Under the pieces are notes generated by a model, which had not been told where the DNA came from, made no database searches, and was given only the letters and a program-made list of their open reading frames with translations. 64,000 nt of DNA. Origin: Holacanthus passer. Its lineage: Eukaryota > Chordata > Actinopteri > Pomacanthidae. The position numbers and the translations under genes were made by a program. Position 1 is the first letter of the stretch, and every line of letters starts with the position of its first letter. Location: assembly GCA_025331565.1 (NCBI GenBank), contig JAFREQ010000090.1:62001-126000 (forward strand), in the 5' to 3' direction. Of this stretch, positions 45,955-60,477 are shown in pieces.

Positions 45955-48900
45955 CTGAGAGGAAGAGGAGAGATGATTTAGATTCATCACATGTATGAAG
46001 TACTGACGAGGAGACACTGTACATTATGTGATTATGACATAATTAGATATCTGCTAATTAAAAGGGCTGTATATCTCAATTTGTTTTTGTAATGATACAG
46101 GCAATGGAGAGAGAGGAGAAAAAAGAAATCAAAGTTAAAGAAAAGCAGGAAACCAAAATACAAAGTTGGGTTTTGCTTCTAGAGATAAAATAGGCTTTTT
46201 GAGAAAGAGCAAGATCCTCAAAATTGTCTCATATGCAAAAAGCAAACTTTGTGTAACCTTTAAATACAAGTTCAGCTGTCAGACACTCTTTCTAATCATC
46301 TTTTCTTAACATGAAATTTTAAGTTTGAAAAATGTTTTGTAGCCATTAAATGACGACATCAACAAAGACAGCGCTCTGCAGAGATGTAGGATTTTCAGAC
46401 TGTGCTCATACAGCTGCACCGAAGCATCGCATGACTGGAGCCAGTGAAATATAAATCAAAGATCTTTAATTCATGTGTTGACTTTGCCAGGACTCTTCTT
46501 TTCCATTCACAGAGTTTCGTGTACAGTCAACTGACCTGCGGCAGGTTCATGCTTGTTACAGCCACTACGTTCAACTTTGAGAAAATCCTTGTTATGAGCG
46601 ACACCGGTGGCCGTTCAGTAAACTGCAGGCAGTGTCATGTTGCTCACACAGGTCTTTGCTTTGTGCCGTTACATCATTCGGCTAAAATCGGCACCGTTTC
46701 CATTAATACAAAAGTTAGTATCATGAGCTCAGACTTTTCTGTTGTTTTCCTCATTGATTGAAAATATGACCATTGGACAAGTCTTTGATTGGCTGGAAGA
46801 CGTTTTTTAAAAATCTGTGTCTTTCGGAACTAGAGATGTTAAACTCGATGATCTTGACAAATTCAATCCGGATTCTGACTTCTGCTCATCATTTTCCCGT
46901 GCACACTGCAGGTCTGGGCTTAAAATATAAATGTTGCTATAAATATTAAATGAGGCATTACTTGCAGTATTATAGAACGATGCCGGTATCGTTTCATCTT
47001 TTTTATGAGCCGTTCTCACGAAGAGATGAGAATCAACTTTATCATACCAAGTGTCTGTCTGTTTAGCCTCGGCCGCATTTCAGCTCAGATCCGAGGAAAA
47101 ACACCAAAGAGAACATGGTGTTGCATTGCTTGACATGTTCCTTTATTGAGATGAATAGTCAGTGTTGCCAGCCGGTGCTATTACAGTGTTTTTTTTTCCA
47201 GTGTTCTTCGGCAAGAATAATGTTACCAGTTAACTCACAGTGGAGTGAAACTCCAGGGCTGCAAACAAACTTTCAGAAAGTGATGACAGTTTGAACCCAG
47301 CCAGTCTCTTTTCCTTCAGTGGTTGTATCAGCACAATACTGCAGACCAGGGTGTCCTGGCTTTCACCTCGTCCATTATTTTCATATATGAGGTGTTACTG
47401 CTTCCATTGCACACGGTGGGACTTGAAATGCGAGCAGAGGTCGGGTGAAGTGTGCTCAAGGACACTTCAGCATTGGAAACCGAGAGCTTTTGTTTACTGG
47501 ACTGTATCTCGAACCACTAAAGCCAAACAGATGAATCTCAGCTTTAAATAACCAATTACTGCGACATAATGGTCACTTCACTGCTGCTATGATGGTGTAA
47601 GAAACAGTTTGAGTTTGTACCATAAGACCAAAGCAAACGGACTAGCTGTGATTTTCCTTTCACAGTCTGGGTCAGAAAAATCGGACGACTGAAGATCAGA
47701 ATTGGTCACAAGCCGGTTTGAGGAAATCTCAAAGCCACGGCTTTTATGTTTCCATTGCATTCCCAGATCACCTGAGGTGCTATCTGGCAGGGGAATGAAC
47801 AGGATCTGCCGTCGCCTCCATCAGTAACTACCAGCGAGAAGCCCTTGAGCGGGCTACTTAACCCCGGCCCGTCCCAGCGGAGCGGTTCAGGGTCTGCAGT
47901 GGCGCTGACTGGCTGCACAGAGCAGCTCCCCCGCGTGAGCGCCGAACATGGCGTCTCTGAAAATGAGAATCTGTGATTTGTACGAGCTTCTACTGGGTGA
48001 AAAAGGGTAAAATAAGAGAAGGAAGCAGCCTGGTAACATAAGATTTTCTAAAAGAATGTGTTCCACTTGCATCTAGTAATTATGTGGGTGTGATGGTACA
48101 CGAGTGAAGAGATGAGGAAAAATACTGCAAGGGAGATATTTTGAAACGTCGCAATGGCTAAATATCAAAAGGCCCAAAACTGCCTTTATCTTCTGTGCCA
48201 CATTTCTTTTATCCACATCTTTATAAATGTGCAGCGAGAGATCACACAGCTCCAAGGACCGAGACTCTGCAATAATTAACCTCTCCTCCATTTTTTTTTT
48301 TTTTAATGCAGGAACTTAAGATCAGAAGTAGTAGCTTTAGCAGAAAAGACTTCTGTAAGACATTTCATGTGTCTGTTACGTGTTTTTTTATTGTTTTGTT
48401 TTTTTCAGAAAAGAGAGAAAATTTTAGTTTTACAAGTTTTACAACTTGAAATTTTGAGAACACGATTGAGACATTCAGAAAAAAACCTTGAAAATAGTGG
48501 ATGGTTATTGGGAACACACTCATTAACCTCCAACACAGATGAAAGCAGTTTATTATATCATAAGTGTCCACATTGTGAATTCATATCTGTTGTGTTCAGT
48601 TAGTAATGAGTAATAATTAATAATTACTTTTTACCCTGTTCAATTTTTCATAGGAAATTTTATTCTGTTCTGTGCAAATAAATGTGCAAACAGACTCAAA
48701 CACTTTAACTCAAGAGGACTTTTTAATCATGTAATAATTACTGCTCATGCAAAATTGAGGATTTTTGGGAACTCAAAGTGCCGCGTTTGCCTCATTTGTT
48801 TCCTGAAATATTGAATTAACAGGAAGAATTGATTAACTTGTGCGCATTACCAGAAAGTGTCAGCAGCAGCGCAATCAAATTTACGGCGTGATCACGGTTT

Positions 48901-48979
48901 TCATCATAACTGTCTCGAACACCTTCGTCATCAGCGAAGCACTGTAACAAATCATTATGGTTCAGTGTTGTAATATCCT

Positions 48980-49370
48980 TCCAGTATAACACCAATCATC
49001 ATCACACTGTCGTTGTTGTCATGTAGCGCGTCGGCCTGTTTTGTATGCAGAGAGCGCCGCCTCCTTTCACCTTGTTAAAGAAGAAAAAATGGATTTTCAT
49101 CTGTGGCAACACGTGCTGACACAGCACGTCGTTAACAGACAATCTAACTCCACCACAGATGTTTTAAAACTGAAGCCCTGCGCTAATCATTATTGTGTGA
49201 TATGAGCGATGTCGCTGTGGAATTATACCAATCACTATTGTGCTATCGTTATTATCGCTCTGCAGCTAAATCCGCCTGCTTTGTATGCGGAGACGATTGA
49301 GCTCATTCCAACCAGAAAATGACAGCTCGTTATGTGAGGGAAAATGGATTTCACCGTGTTGTGGTATTGC
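48980..49370. repeat. Diverged direct duplication, unit about 236-240 bp
   Basis: Landmarks recur in order: CCAATCA (48992 and 49228), a degenerate TGTCGTTGTTGTC / TATCGTTATTATC, GCCTGTTTTGTATGCAGAGA / GCCTGCTTTGTATGCGGAGA (about 49033 and 49273), and AAAATGGATTTTCA / AAAATGGATTTCAC. The family is not recognised. Confidence 0.6.
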
Positions 49371-52198
49371 GAGGGACCCTGAGACAATGCTGTCAATACT
49401 ATAAAGCACTGTCTGAATTGGTTCTCGTGCAGAATGTTCAAAGCATGAATAAAGGCCTATTGATCGGGAGTCGACTGCCAACAACTCTGTTGCCTACATG
49501 TTTCACTGCATGTACACAGGCTTCCAGAAGGTGATAATATTTTGTATTGATTTATTTTGATGAATTGCGTTCGCGTCTGAGGAGGGATAAACGCAGTGAG
49601 AGGGTGAGAATCAAATGTATTTCAGCAATAAATAATAATCAAGATAAGAGCCTTTGAAAGATGGTGTGATGTATGACTCCAGCAGAGCCCTGGATGAACA
49701 GATACTTGTTTTGGCTGCACTGTGCTTCTGTTCACTACGTCAGACTACGCCACTGTGTGCATCTATACATTGAAAGCGCTGCACATCCCGGCTCCTCTCT
49801 TACACTGTGCAACAAGCACCCGGAGGCAAAACAGCAGCCACCAGCACTCAGAGCCCAGCTTTCATTTCCTAATGCAAGATATTGAATATTTCTGTTGTGT
49901 TATGATATGTTGTCGTATGAGTTCTGGTCCCTTCTGCAACAAAAGAACCAAAGTAGGTATGATATTGGCTGCAGCTGCCGGGAACGAGATCATCTGAGGA
50001 CACAAACAGTCATCATCTCTCAGCTTAGCTACCCATCACTGCAGAAAATAATCAGAAATCCACCATATTTTTTGGACCAGTGTGCGACTGTGGTAGGCAT
50101 GCAGATCTGCCCAAACACACATTCACACACACACACGATATTTGCACACACATCTCATGCTCACATGCAAATAGACAGCTTGAAATCCAGCCATTAGTGT
50201 TGTGTCTGTCATTAGCTAAAAGGCCCGAAGCTGGAGTGAGACCAGAATAATTATTCTGATTATAGTCCTCTTTCTGAGCTCTATCCAAACACATTACACT
50301 CTCATGGATTAAAATCTGGTGTTTCATCTCGCTTCTAAATCAAGACGCTCGGGTTTATCCCATGATAGCAGCCAATAAACCGCAGCCGCACGGAGGTCGT
50401 TTTCCTCTGACGTCACGCTCGGGGTGAGAAGCTCAACTGCTGTTATCAAAAAGGATAAAGTCGTGCTGCTGTGTTCCAGGTCGCAAATCATATAAAGGTA
50501 GGGAATCGTTGTGATTTCACCAGCAACTGAAAAGACAATGGATTCTGGAATTTTATTATTTGACACCGGAAATTTCCTGGTTGTGAGACCAACAAAGGAA
50601 TATCTTATCTTGATAGTGTTTCATGATACAATAAGAAAGGGGTAAGTTGGTTCTGAATGCACATCTTGAACACACTTGTTTAAGTAAAACTCAGTGTAAT
50701 CCAGTTTGCAATGTAATTTGTTACACAAATTCATATTGTATAACACTATCAATTTGGAGTAGTTGTAAAGTGGCTGAATGCTGTTGTCTAATATGTTGTT
50801 TTACCTTAAACTATGTCCCGATGTGTCTCCGGACTTTCACCATCCATTGTCTTCCAGTTGAATATGTTCTACTGAAATCTCAGCATTACCACTAAAACAG
50901 GAGCAAAGTAAAGTTTTATGCAGTCCCGTAAAGACCAACAGCAAGTGCTATTAGTTTGTGTGGACTGGAGATAAAGTTTGAAGCCATTTTTTACTCCTCA
51001 CATAGCTGCTGCTCTGCGGCTTTACAAGGCAGTATAACAGATGACCTTTACATGGGGAAACTTTGCTACGTCCGCGGGCCCTAGAGTCGCTCCTGAGCCA
51101 GAGTTTAAGAAGCATTTTGACCTATGCAGACCTTTTTGACAGTAATGGATGGTTATTGGGAGCCACTTGTCATCCTGGACCGTCGTCTCCAGCGATAACT
51201 GACCGCAGCAACTCAATATGCAAAATCTGACCCAGCGTGAGGGTTGAGCCGTTTAAAATGAGAAAACCTCTTTTTGTATTGCTCCTTTTAACAGATGACG
51301 GCTGCATGTTGTAACACCATGTGCTACAAAAGTCACATTTACAAATCGTATGCTCGATAGCAAGCAGCTTAAAACACCCATGATTTGTAATCATCATATC
51401 TCATGTCACTGAACGATGTCAGAAGTGATAACATGCACGAATGTGAGGGTGAATATGGGCTCGTAACCGTGAGCATGTGTTCATGAGTTTGATGTTCTCA
51501 GTGCGACTGTGGTGAAATGATGCAAGCAGAATGTGATAGCGGCTTTGAGGATCAGCACAGTGGGCGCAGCTGGTAGCTACATATACACACACACACACAT
51601 GCACGCACACACACATTGGCTGGCATGGACTGGTGGATCCCAGCTGTGTCAGTATTATCTGTGTGCCAGTATGCATTCACAGGTGCATGGGCACATAGAC
51701 ACACAAGCACGTTTCGGAGTATGAGTGTATACAGGCTAGTGAAGTGTTACCGTGTACTGGTCCATGCACCTGCGCACACACACATATTCCAGTTGCTTAA
51801 ACCTGATTTCCACGTGCACAGTCACATTGGAGAGCATCGTGGAAAGAAGTGGTAACTTCAGCACGGGTCGAGCTGCAGGTCAGGAATTCATGAGATCCGT
51901 CTAAATTTGGCACGAGTCTGCGGAATAATCAGCCACTGGATTTAACTGTGCGACTCATCTTTATCTAAACTCTTTAAACTTATTTTTGGTGCACAATTCC
52001 TTTCATATATTTTATCTCCAGGCAAAGCGTCCCCCCTCTAACTACCCCCTCCTCCTCCTCCTCCTCGTCCACCTCCTCTTCCTCTCACCTCCTTTCTGAC
52101 TCATTGCTGAGTCTAAAATAAAACGCTACACAGGAGATGCAGGTGCAAGTGGCGGGCAGTTATTTTACAGGGGATTGGCTGGTAACTATAGGCCTATC

Positions 52199-52222
52199 TT
52201 TTTTTTTTTTTTTTTTTTTTTT
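52199..52222. repeat. Poly(T) tract, 24 nt
   Basis: The longest homopolymer in the window. It could be the reverse-strand tail of a retroposon, but no body is recognised. Confidence 0.85.
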
Positions 52223-55200
52223 ATCTCTGAGCTCAGACGTCCTGCTCCCACAATAGTGCTACTCCTACAACACTTGCTCTAGACAGCTCGTGTATTTTTC
52301 CACTTCCTCATCTGAAAATATAAGCCTGCTTCTCTGTCAGATGCTCTGAAATAGCTCTATGTGGTTAGATAAGACTGGAAGATAGAAGTCGGTATGATTT
52401 TTTTTTTTCCCCATCTCCAGTGGCGAGCAATAACTTTCCATCTACCCTTGAAAAATGCAGTTTTCAGTTTCTTTATTATATATTGCAACTTGCATGAAGT
52501 TGTGAAACAAAAAGCTTGGAGAGACAAATGGGTAAAATATTACTTTAAGCCTGATGATAACGTGTGAGTGAACTTCATTATGAAGCATTGTTTTGTTTGA
52601 TCTGATCAAATTAAGATTCGGGCTGCAAATTGCAAAAGTCTGAAACTCAGATGTTGAATTTAAAATGACTGTGACAAAGTGTGAACTGATGTGTTTGCTG
52701 CAGTCACTTGAAAGCACAACCGTTCAGTCTGAGTGTGTGAACAGCAGGTGTGTGTGTGTAAGGTCACCTGCAGACATGTTGATGCCATGTGCTTTTTAAA
52801 GCAGAGTTTGATCTGAGCAGTGGAAAGATGCCACTTCTCAGATCAAACACATCACAGCCACTAACTGATTTCTTCGACAAAGTATCTGACAAAACAATCC
52901 TTCATGCATGAATCATTTGAATAAATCATTCAGTCTGAATATTCGTCATGTCTTAAGTTTGGCTGACTTTCATTGTATTATTAGCGCAAACTGATAATGT
53001 GTTATAGTAAAGCTACAACACCAACGTGAGTGTGATCTGATTTTACTGTCTAGACTTTGTAATTACATCTTAAGTCAGTGGGAATTATTTTAAAGCAACG
53101 CTGAAGATGAGCAATTCAGTTGAAGTCTCTGAGCCATCAGCATTGTCTTCTGGTGATGCTATTATAAGTTGCAGCTGTTTCCATTTCCTCCATTGATTAC
53201 TTCCTAATTCTGCTCTGTCCCCGGAGAAGGCAGAGTCGCTCATTTACAAAACGCTTCCCGTGTTTTAAAATCGGCGAGTTAATTTCAAACTCTGAAGACT
53301 TCACCCTCAGCGTTCCCATGGCCACAGACTTCTTTATTGCTGAGATGAGAAGCTTTTATTAGCCCCTCGAGGTTCTTATCTGCAGAGACTAGTCATTTGC
53401 ATCTTGTATATTCATTGTTACTTCACTTTTGATTGTATCGGTAATTTCTCCTTTCCCTGTTTGTCACTGCGCAAATAGAATAAGGAAACTAAAAACTTCC
53501 TCATTTTAGATTTTGGAGAAAACTAATTTTGAGCATGCACTGTAAAGTTTGGCAAAGAGCACATTGTTAAGTTTGTTTCTGATGGACCTCAGGCTTCCAA
53601 TGCGACAGCCAGCCTGTAATGCAGAGCAACATCGCTGCATCCTGTGTCTCTACTCGCCTCTACAGCGATGTACATGTGTAAGAACAACAGGAAACAGCAT
53701 GAGAGATTCTCTGTGCCATCGATGAAAGCTGATTGAGACATAGAGACAAGGGGAAAGCAAAAACTGCGACATCTGAAGCTGTGAGGCAGCTGCTTTACTG
53801 CACAGCCTTCTAACACACACACACACACTATATGCTGACTCAGACTGACTTCTACAGACATAAACACACACACAAACATGCAAACTCATGCATGCAGTTC
53901 TGCCAAGACACATTTTAAGCACATCAGCATACTTTTCTTAGCATTGTCAAACATGCATACTATAAGTACACAAGAGAGACACACATAAGAAATACCTGTA
54001 TGCACACAAACTCATCAGACATGTACACACTAACTTTATCATACATCCAAACACACACACACGTGCAGCGAGCGCTCACACAAACAGATAATGATGGTGC
54101 GTGTTACCGACGACGCGACTGAAGGAAGAGATATATTCTAGTTGACGTGTTGACTCAGAGAGACAAGAGAGGAACGAGCGGCAGTCATTTAACTGACAGG
54201 GTGGGGAGGAGGGATAAAGAGCGAGGAAAGAGATGGATGATGGATAAAGAGAAGGAGAGAGAGAGGGAGAGAAAATAAATACGCTTTTTACATATTCAGT
54301 TCTGCACCGCTGCCTCGCTTATGTATGTACGCGCACACTCGGTTATGACTCGCCTCACTTGTCGATGATTTTCATTTAGATAGTTTGTTATTGTGTGACA
54401 CGCTCTCTTACTCATATACAGTGGCAGTCCAGCCAGCAGTTCACACACACACACGCGAATATATAATCTCTCACAACTGCATCTTGGCATCATACTTTTT
54501 ATGTTTGCATAGATCAACATAGTTTCCAAAATATCTAACATATTTAAGAAAATTTGTGCATCTCTGGATTATTAATCATTAATCATCATTATTATCATTA
54601 TTTTGATTTGGATTTTTCCATCCTGGTTGGATAAGCAGCTTCAAAGTCCTTCAAACGAAGGCCAAGATGTCCATTTAAAGCCTGGAAAGTGACGAGCATC
54701 CTGCGTCCTCCAGCGAGACACTGACTCACTCAACCTGTTCTCGCCCGTGATCCTGTTTATTTATGACATTATCATCATGTGCATCAGTTAGATAATCACC
54801 CGCGACCCCATTAACATATCGGGTGACCCCCTGCGGTGCAGAGAAACTCATCCTGATCAGAGACTGTTCTCTAGCTGAGGCTGTTTTCACCACTTTGGCA
54901 AGAAAAAAGAGATGTTGCACGGATCAATAGCTTATTACATTACTGCTCCACCCAGTCTTTTATAGTAGATAACCCAACAGTGAAAGACTATTTTTAGTTA
55001 TTAGAGCCAAACAAAAACTAGCATAATTAAAGAGTGACGACCTTAAAACTTCCTCAAACTAATCCTATAGAATGTAAAATTGATCTATTGGTTATGTGGG
55101 TATTTGGACTCTCCCGGCTCTTTATTTACCACCTCATCACATGGGCTCATGTAAACACAGGCTATCATTGTCCTGCCCACTAATTAACGAGTCCAGTCAG

Positions 55201-58200
55201 AGCGCTGGATGCCTGCACGCTCGGTCTGCCTCCTCAGAGAAAACTGCTGGCAGTCCTATGAATCACCGCATTCAAATGGTCTCGTGGTAAAAGAGCAAAA
55301 ATGATTGAAAACCAAAGGGAGAAATTCATGAGGCTGGATGAGCGATGATAAATGTATTAGCACCAGATGACATTTCCATCACCACCTCATCGATCACCTT
55401 GGGGACATCTTAAATGGTGGGCCGCGTGCATGTGTGTGTAGTGTGTGTGTGCCATATGCAGAATCAGGCAGATGAAAACAGCTCGCCAACACACACACAC
55501 ACAAAGGAAAACAACAACAGGAAGTAGGGCCATTTGAGACACACACACATACACACACACACATACATGCACAGGTAAACTGCAGGCTGTAAAGTTTTTA
55601 TTTTTAACTCCTCTCCCTTCTTATATCCTGAAATCTTTAGATATTGTGTTTGTTATTGCTGCTCTGTTTTCTTTCACATTCACAGTGCGGCTCCCTTGTA
55701 TACTTTGCTGTAGTGCACTCACCATCGATCTGTTGCCACTGAGGTTTATATATGAAAACCATTTACTAAATATACTTTCCCCTCCACATGTTTGGTTTCA
55801 ACAGCTATTTACACCTGCAGGTAAATTTACACAAGGAGCCGACCACCATTAATCTTTGTGAATCCAGCTGCACAATTGCACTTGTTATGTGTCTCCCTGC
55901 TATTTGCATGATCCTCCCTTGCATGCAAATGTTCCAAAGAGAAAGGTGAAGCAAGCCTGCAGACGACAGTCAAACAGCACTTTGAGCCCAGTGCACCGGT
56001 TTGATAAGTAACAGGAACCTCTGTAGCCGCAGGACGAGCCCGAAACAAGGTGCAAATGGCTCAGTAAATCTGGCCCCGGCTCCCCGCTCCTCCTCTCTTT
56101 CTTCTGGTCCGTCTCTTGGTATTCAGCGGCTGCTCTCTTGCGGCTCAGACTCTCTTATCTAAATCTCCATTCAGACGGAGAAAGAGACAGAGCCGAGGAG
56201 AGAGAGTCAGAGATAGATAATACAGGTCACTCTCCAATGACAACTCTAAAAGGCATCTGGGGAGAGGAGAGAAAAGGAGAGGAAGAGAGGCGAGCTGCGA
56301 AACACTGTATGGATTTCTATTCTAAGCTGCTACCATGAAAAACACGCAGACTTTATAAGTAGCTTGATATGAAAGTTACTGTACATCTGGCGATTTTCTA
56401 GGCTCAGAGCGTCTTAGCCTTTTATTTTAAGATCCACTGAAAGCCTGTGGCGATGATAAATCAGCAAAAAAATACCCACCATATGCCTGAGTAATGGGAA
56501 GCTAAGCCGAGCAACAGCGAGCCGTATTAACTCTTATCAATGCAAAAAGGAATTTGTAACTTTTGTCCCCTTTTGTCGTTTTGATGCCACAAAAATAGTC
56601 CGTCCTCATTTTTTAACACGCTGCCAGTTTGCTGGTGCATTTTCATCTTAAGGACAAGATAAAAAAAAAAGAAGCAATATTTCAAGGATATTGAGATGTT
56701 TCATTTCACCACCCAAAATGACCACGAGTATATTTTCATGATGTTTTTTTGGGAGATTATAAGACCCAGTTTTCATGCTTTGATCCTTACTGAGAAAAAT
56801 CCCTCAAACTGTCTTGACCATCAACGTAACGTCAAAGAGAATCAAACTGATGATACTGTCAGATTTTCATTCTGTAAACATCCAGAAATAGCAATAACAT
56901 GTAGCATGTAAGGACACCTAGAGGTTATAGAGGTGGGTGTTTGGATGGATGGATGCCAGCTTCAATCCCATTCCTGCTGGAAACTGTGATAAGATAAATA
57001 TGAAACATGCCTCACAGTCATTAGTTGCCCTCTCACAGATGATGTTATGGCCTTAAAGCATTTACAGTCTGTGTTTTATTTCAAACACACACAACCTTTA
57101 TACTCTATTCTCCTCTTTGTCAGTCGTGCTGTGTGCAGAAGACCGTTTTCTAAACATATTACAGCTTGTACTTTAACGCACACACACGCACAAATGGAAT
57201 ATATGCAAAGCAGTTTTTTAATATTCCGAGTTTATAAAATTCCCTGTCATCCCCACTTTAATACTTGAAGACAAGCTGATATAGATTAGAACTGATATCC
57301 AAAGCTCCACACACCCACACGCTGCTATTTTTGAGTTATGTTCAGTCCTAATCTGGAGTGAAAATGAAAGGTCCATTAAATATGAGGATGTTTGTTTTAT
57401 CACGCAGCCCCTCCCTGCAGCTCGGCTCAGTCTGGGTGGGGGGGTGTTTATAGATGTTCATTTATCTCTCTCGATTACTCTCAATCTCCTCTCTACCTTT
57501 ACCTGTCTCCCTCTCTCTCTGTCCCCATCATCACTTCCCCGCCGCCACCCTCTCCTTCTCCTCACCTGAGGCGGGCAGTAAACTCCGCACTAAATTGAAT
57601 TTGGCATGTTCTCAAGCTGCTGTCGAATGCGGCGCTGCGAGCAAATGCCAGTATTTTCATTGCGACTCCAGATCTTTTCATATAATGTTGCCACATGCTT
57701 TGGAAGTCGCTGTGGGAGCTGACTCGCCAGGTCCTCGAAGACAGATATCGGCATATTAGAATCAGGATAATTGAATGAAAGTCAGCCAAAAAAAAAACAG
57801 GACGCTGAAAACAAAAAACAACCAATTAGTAAGTAAATATCATGTCGACCCGTCGTAGGCGAGGATGCACTGAGAAGGAGGCTGTGAGAGAAATTCAGCT
57901 GCCCACACTGCTGCGGCCAGCGAAGCCTTAAAAAAAACTGTTACAACACAGCGAAAATGGAAACAAATTTACCTCGTCGGACCTTTTACTGTCACTTTTA
58001 TCGGCTTTGTGATTGTGCGGTGAATTGATCTACGCCCCCAACACAACTACCCTCTTCAGGTCTCTGCTTTTTTTTGAGCCTACATGTTATATATTTAGCT
58101 GTCTTTTCTTCCTCAGCCGTCCTGCGCTCCCTCTCTTTGTCTCTCTGCCCACCTCGACATCTCTCTCATCTCCTCTCAGAGGGTCGTAATGTAAAGTCAG

Positions 58201-58501
58201 CCTCCATCCGTCTCTGTTGCCTCCCTCTCTCTTTCTGAATGTGCTATCAGATCCAGTTGGTATAGCTTAAGTCAGCCCTGCTGTCCAGGCTAAATGAATG
58301 TTAAAAGCCTATTGAGTTTCTTTGCCCGAGCTGCAATAGCTTTGCCTTATAAAGGTAATACGATGTGCTGTGTGTGGGTGTGTGTATCAGCGCTTAGAGT
58401 GTTTGGAGCTTGTATGTGTGTGTGTGTGTAATGTGATGCAGTCTTTTAATTTGGGAAAGGAGACACAGTCAGCAGGTAGAGGTTATGACCTCTGCTAGAG
58501 G

Positions 58502-58525
58502 ACACACACACACACACACACACTG
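58502..58525. repeat. (AC)12 microsatellite
   Basis: Perfect AC run in the upstream region; a short TG run lies about 85 bp before it. Confidence 0.9.
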
Positions 58526-59965
58526 TAACCGAACATGAAATTGATTTCAAGGTAAAGTTGCAGAACATATGAGGCTGCTGCTGGTGGAGTGTGTGTCTGC
58601 TGTGTTGGATATTGTAAGAAATGAAAAAGGTTTTTCTCCGTTACGGTACAGCAACAACAAACCAGCTCAGAAAACTAACAAGAAAATTCCTTGATATCTT
58701 CAGTGATGCTACTTTTCTACTGCAAATCATTTCCTGCAGTTTGGCTACTTGATGTCAAAATCTCTCAAAGTCTCAATCTCTCAATCAATTAAATCCATAG
58801 TTTCCTAATGTTGACTCTCAGTTCCATCACAAATAAAGAATTCAATCAGCTTCCCAATTAGCTTCGTTTAAATTGTTTCTCAGCTTTAAATCTGGATTTG
58901 GAGACCAACCACAGGTCGTATTCTTCCTATCAACCTGTTTTACTCCTTCTAAGAATCGCAGCGGAGTCGACTGAGGTTTTGCATTAAAGTCGTATTTGAG
59001 GCCAGAGGGAGACGCGGCCCTCGCCTCGGCAGTAATGACCGGCAGAATCACTCGGAGAGGAGCTGAGCAGCGGCGGCAGTGACTGGATCAATGAAGAGAC
59101 TGCAGTTAGAAAATAGGGGTCGTCGTAATCAATTAGACTCTTAACTGCTGCTCGAATGGTAAAACAACTAGTGGAGAATCTCAGACGCTGCTTCTGCCTC
59201 TTCTCCTGACACCAAACCATTTTCTTAACTATGTATTTTGTTATTGTCATTTTTCTGCCACCACTTTCTTTCCTTCTTCTCATTCCCCTCCTCTGTTGTG
59301 CCTTCGTACATTTCTGCTTCCAACTTGCTAATTTCAGTGAACACTGCTCCCAATTACCCATCTGACATGTTTTGTATTGTTAAACCTAGAAGCAGCAGGC
59401 GGATTCAGAGTCGAAAATCTTAACGTGCAAAGTTCCCTTCGCCTTCAATCATGTCCTTCACTTCTCTTCTGCCCTGCTTCTGTGTTTTCTCTCATTTGCC
59501 ATCACAAGTCGAGTCCAAACATCCTGCAAGTGTCAAATATTTTCTCTCTTAATTGGCTGCCTGTTATTCTGTCTCTACACGGTCTCCCTCTGTTTCCTGT
59601 CCTGCCTGGATGGTTCACCCCCTATTAGCCGTGTGTAACGTCAGTGAAAGCCTGAAGCCGTCCCCGTGTGGTGACACAGCAGGCGTCACCTCTGTGTAAA
59701 TTAGAGAGCGTGGTTTAAATTTTTTTGGTGTCAGGTGAGCTGGAAATACGTGATTTGAAAGTCAAAGACATCCTTGATCAGGCATGAATGCAAATAATGT
59801 ACTTGGGACACACACTTTTTTACTATCAGACCAATAAGTACAGCAGGAAATGGTTTCTCATCTCAAATCATTCTCCTCTTCTTTCCACCCTTTTATTTTT
59901 TATTTTTTCTAATCATTGTTTGTGCCCTGCACCAAACTAGACTGGACAGAGTAATGTACAGCAGT

Positions 59966-59990
59966 CACACACACACACACACACACGCAC
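59966..59990. repeat. (CA)12 microsatellite
   Basis: CA run continuing as interrupted CA/CG sequence; more CA-rich sequence follows at about 60080-60150. Confidence 0.85.
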
Positions 59991-60276
59991 GCACACCCAC
60001 ATGCATGCACTCAAACACTAGAGCAGCACTATAAATGGTTTATGTCACAATCTTTGTCAAGCACCCACCACCCATCACAGTATCACACAATCACACACAC
60101 ACACATAAACACACACACTCACCCGCACAGACACACACACGTGCACACACACTCCCTCAAGCATCAGCCATGGAATTGAAAAGCCACTTCAGAAAAATAA
60201 TGGAGCTGTGGCATCCCTGCAGCATGTATGTGTGTGTTTCTAAGAGTGTTTTCACAAGTGTGAGCGTGTGCGTGTT

Positions 60277-60282
<6 letters not shown>

Positions 60283-60326
<44 letters not shown>

Positions 60327-60426
60327 TGTGCATTGCTGTAGTCTTCAAGGCGGGATGCGTAAATGGATCTCTCAACGTTTGCGGTCAAAGGGATTTGACC
60401 TATTTGCAAAGATGGCTGCTTTTGAA

Positions 60427-60471
<45 letters not shown>

Positions 60472-60477
60472 TGTGTG
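60283..60477. repeat. Twin compound (GT)n(GA)n repeats
   Basis: (TG)16 then (GA)6 at 60283-60326, and (GT)15 then (GA)5 at 60431-60470. Both are followed by GTGTG. The intervening 100 bp is unique. Confidence 0.9.

Noticed and set aside
50408..50415. Perfect CRE palindrome TGACGTCA (also at 185-192 and 25813-25820)
   Set aside because: An 8-bp motif occurs by chance at this frequency and no promoter context is visible.
54100..54145. Acceptor-like cttccttcag followed 11 nt later by a GTAACA donor on the minus strand
   Set aside because: An 11-nt micro-exon has no other support; probably chance.
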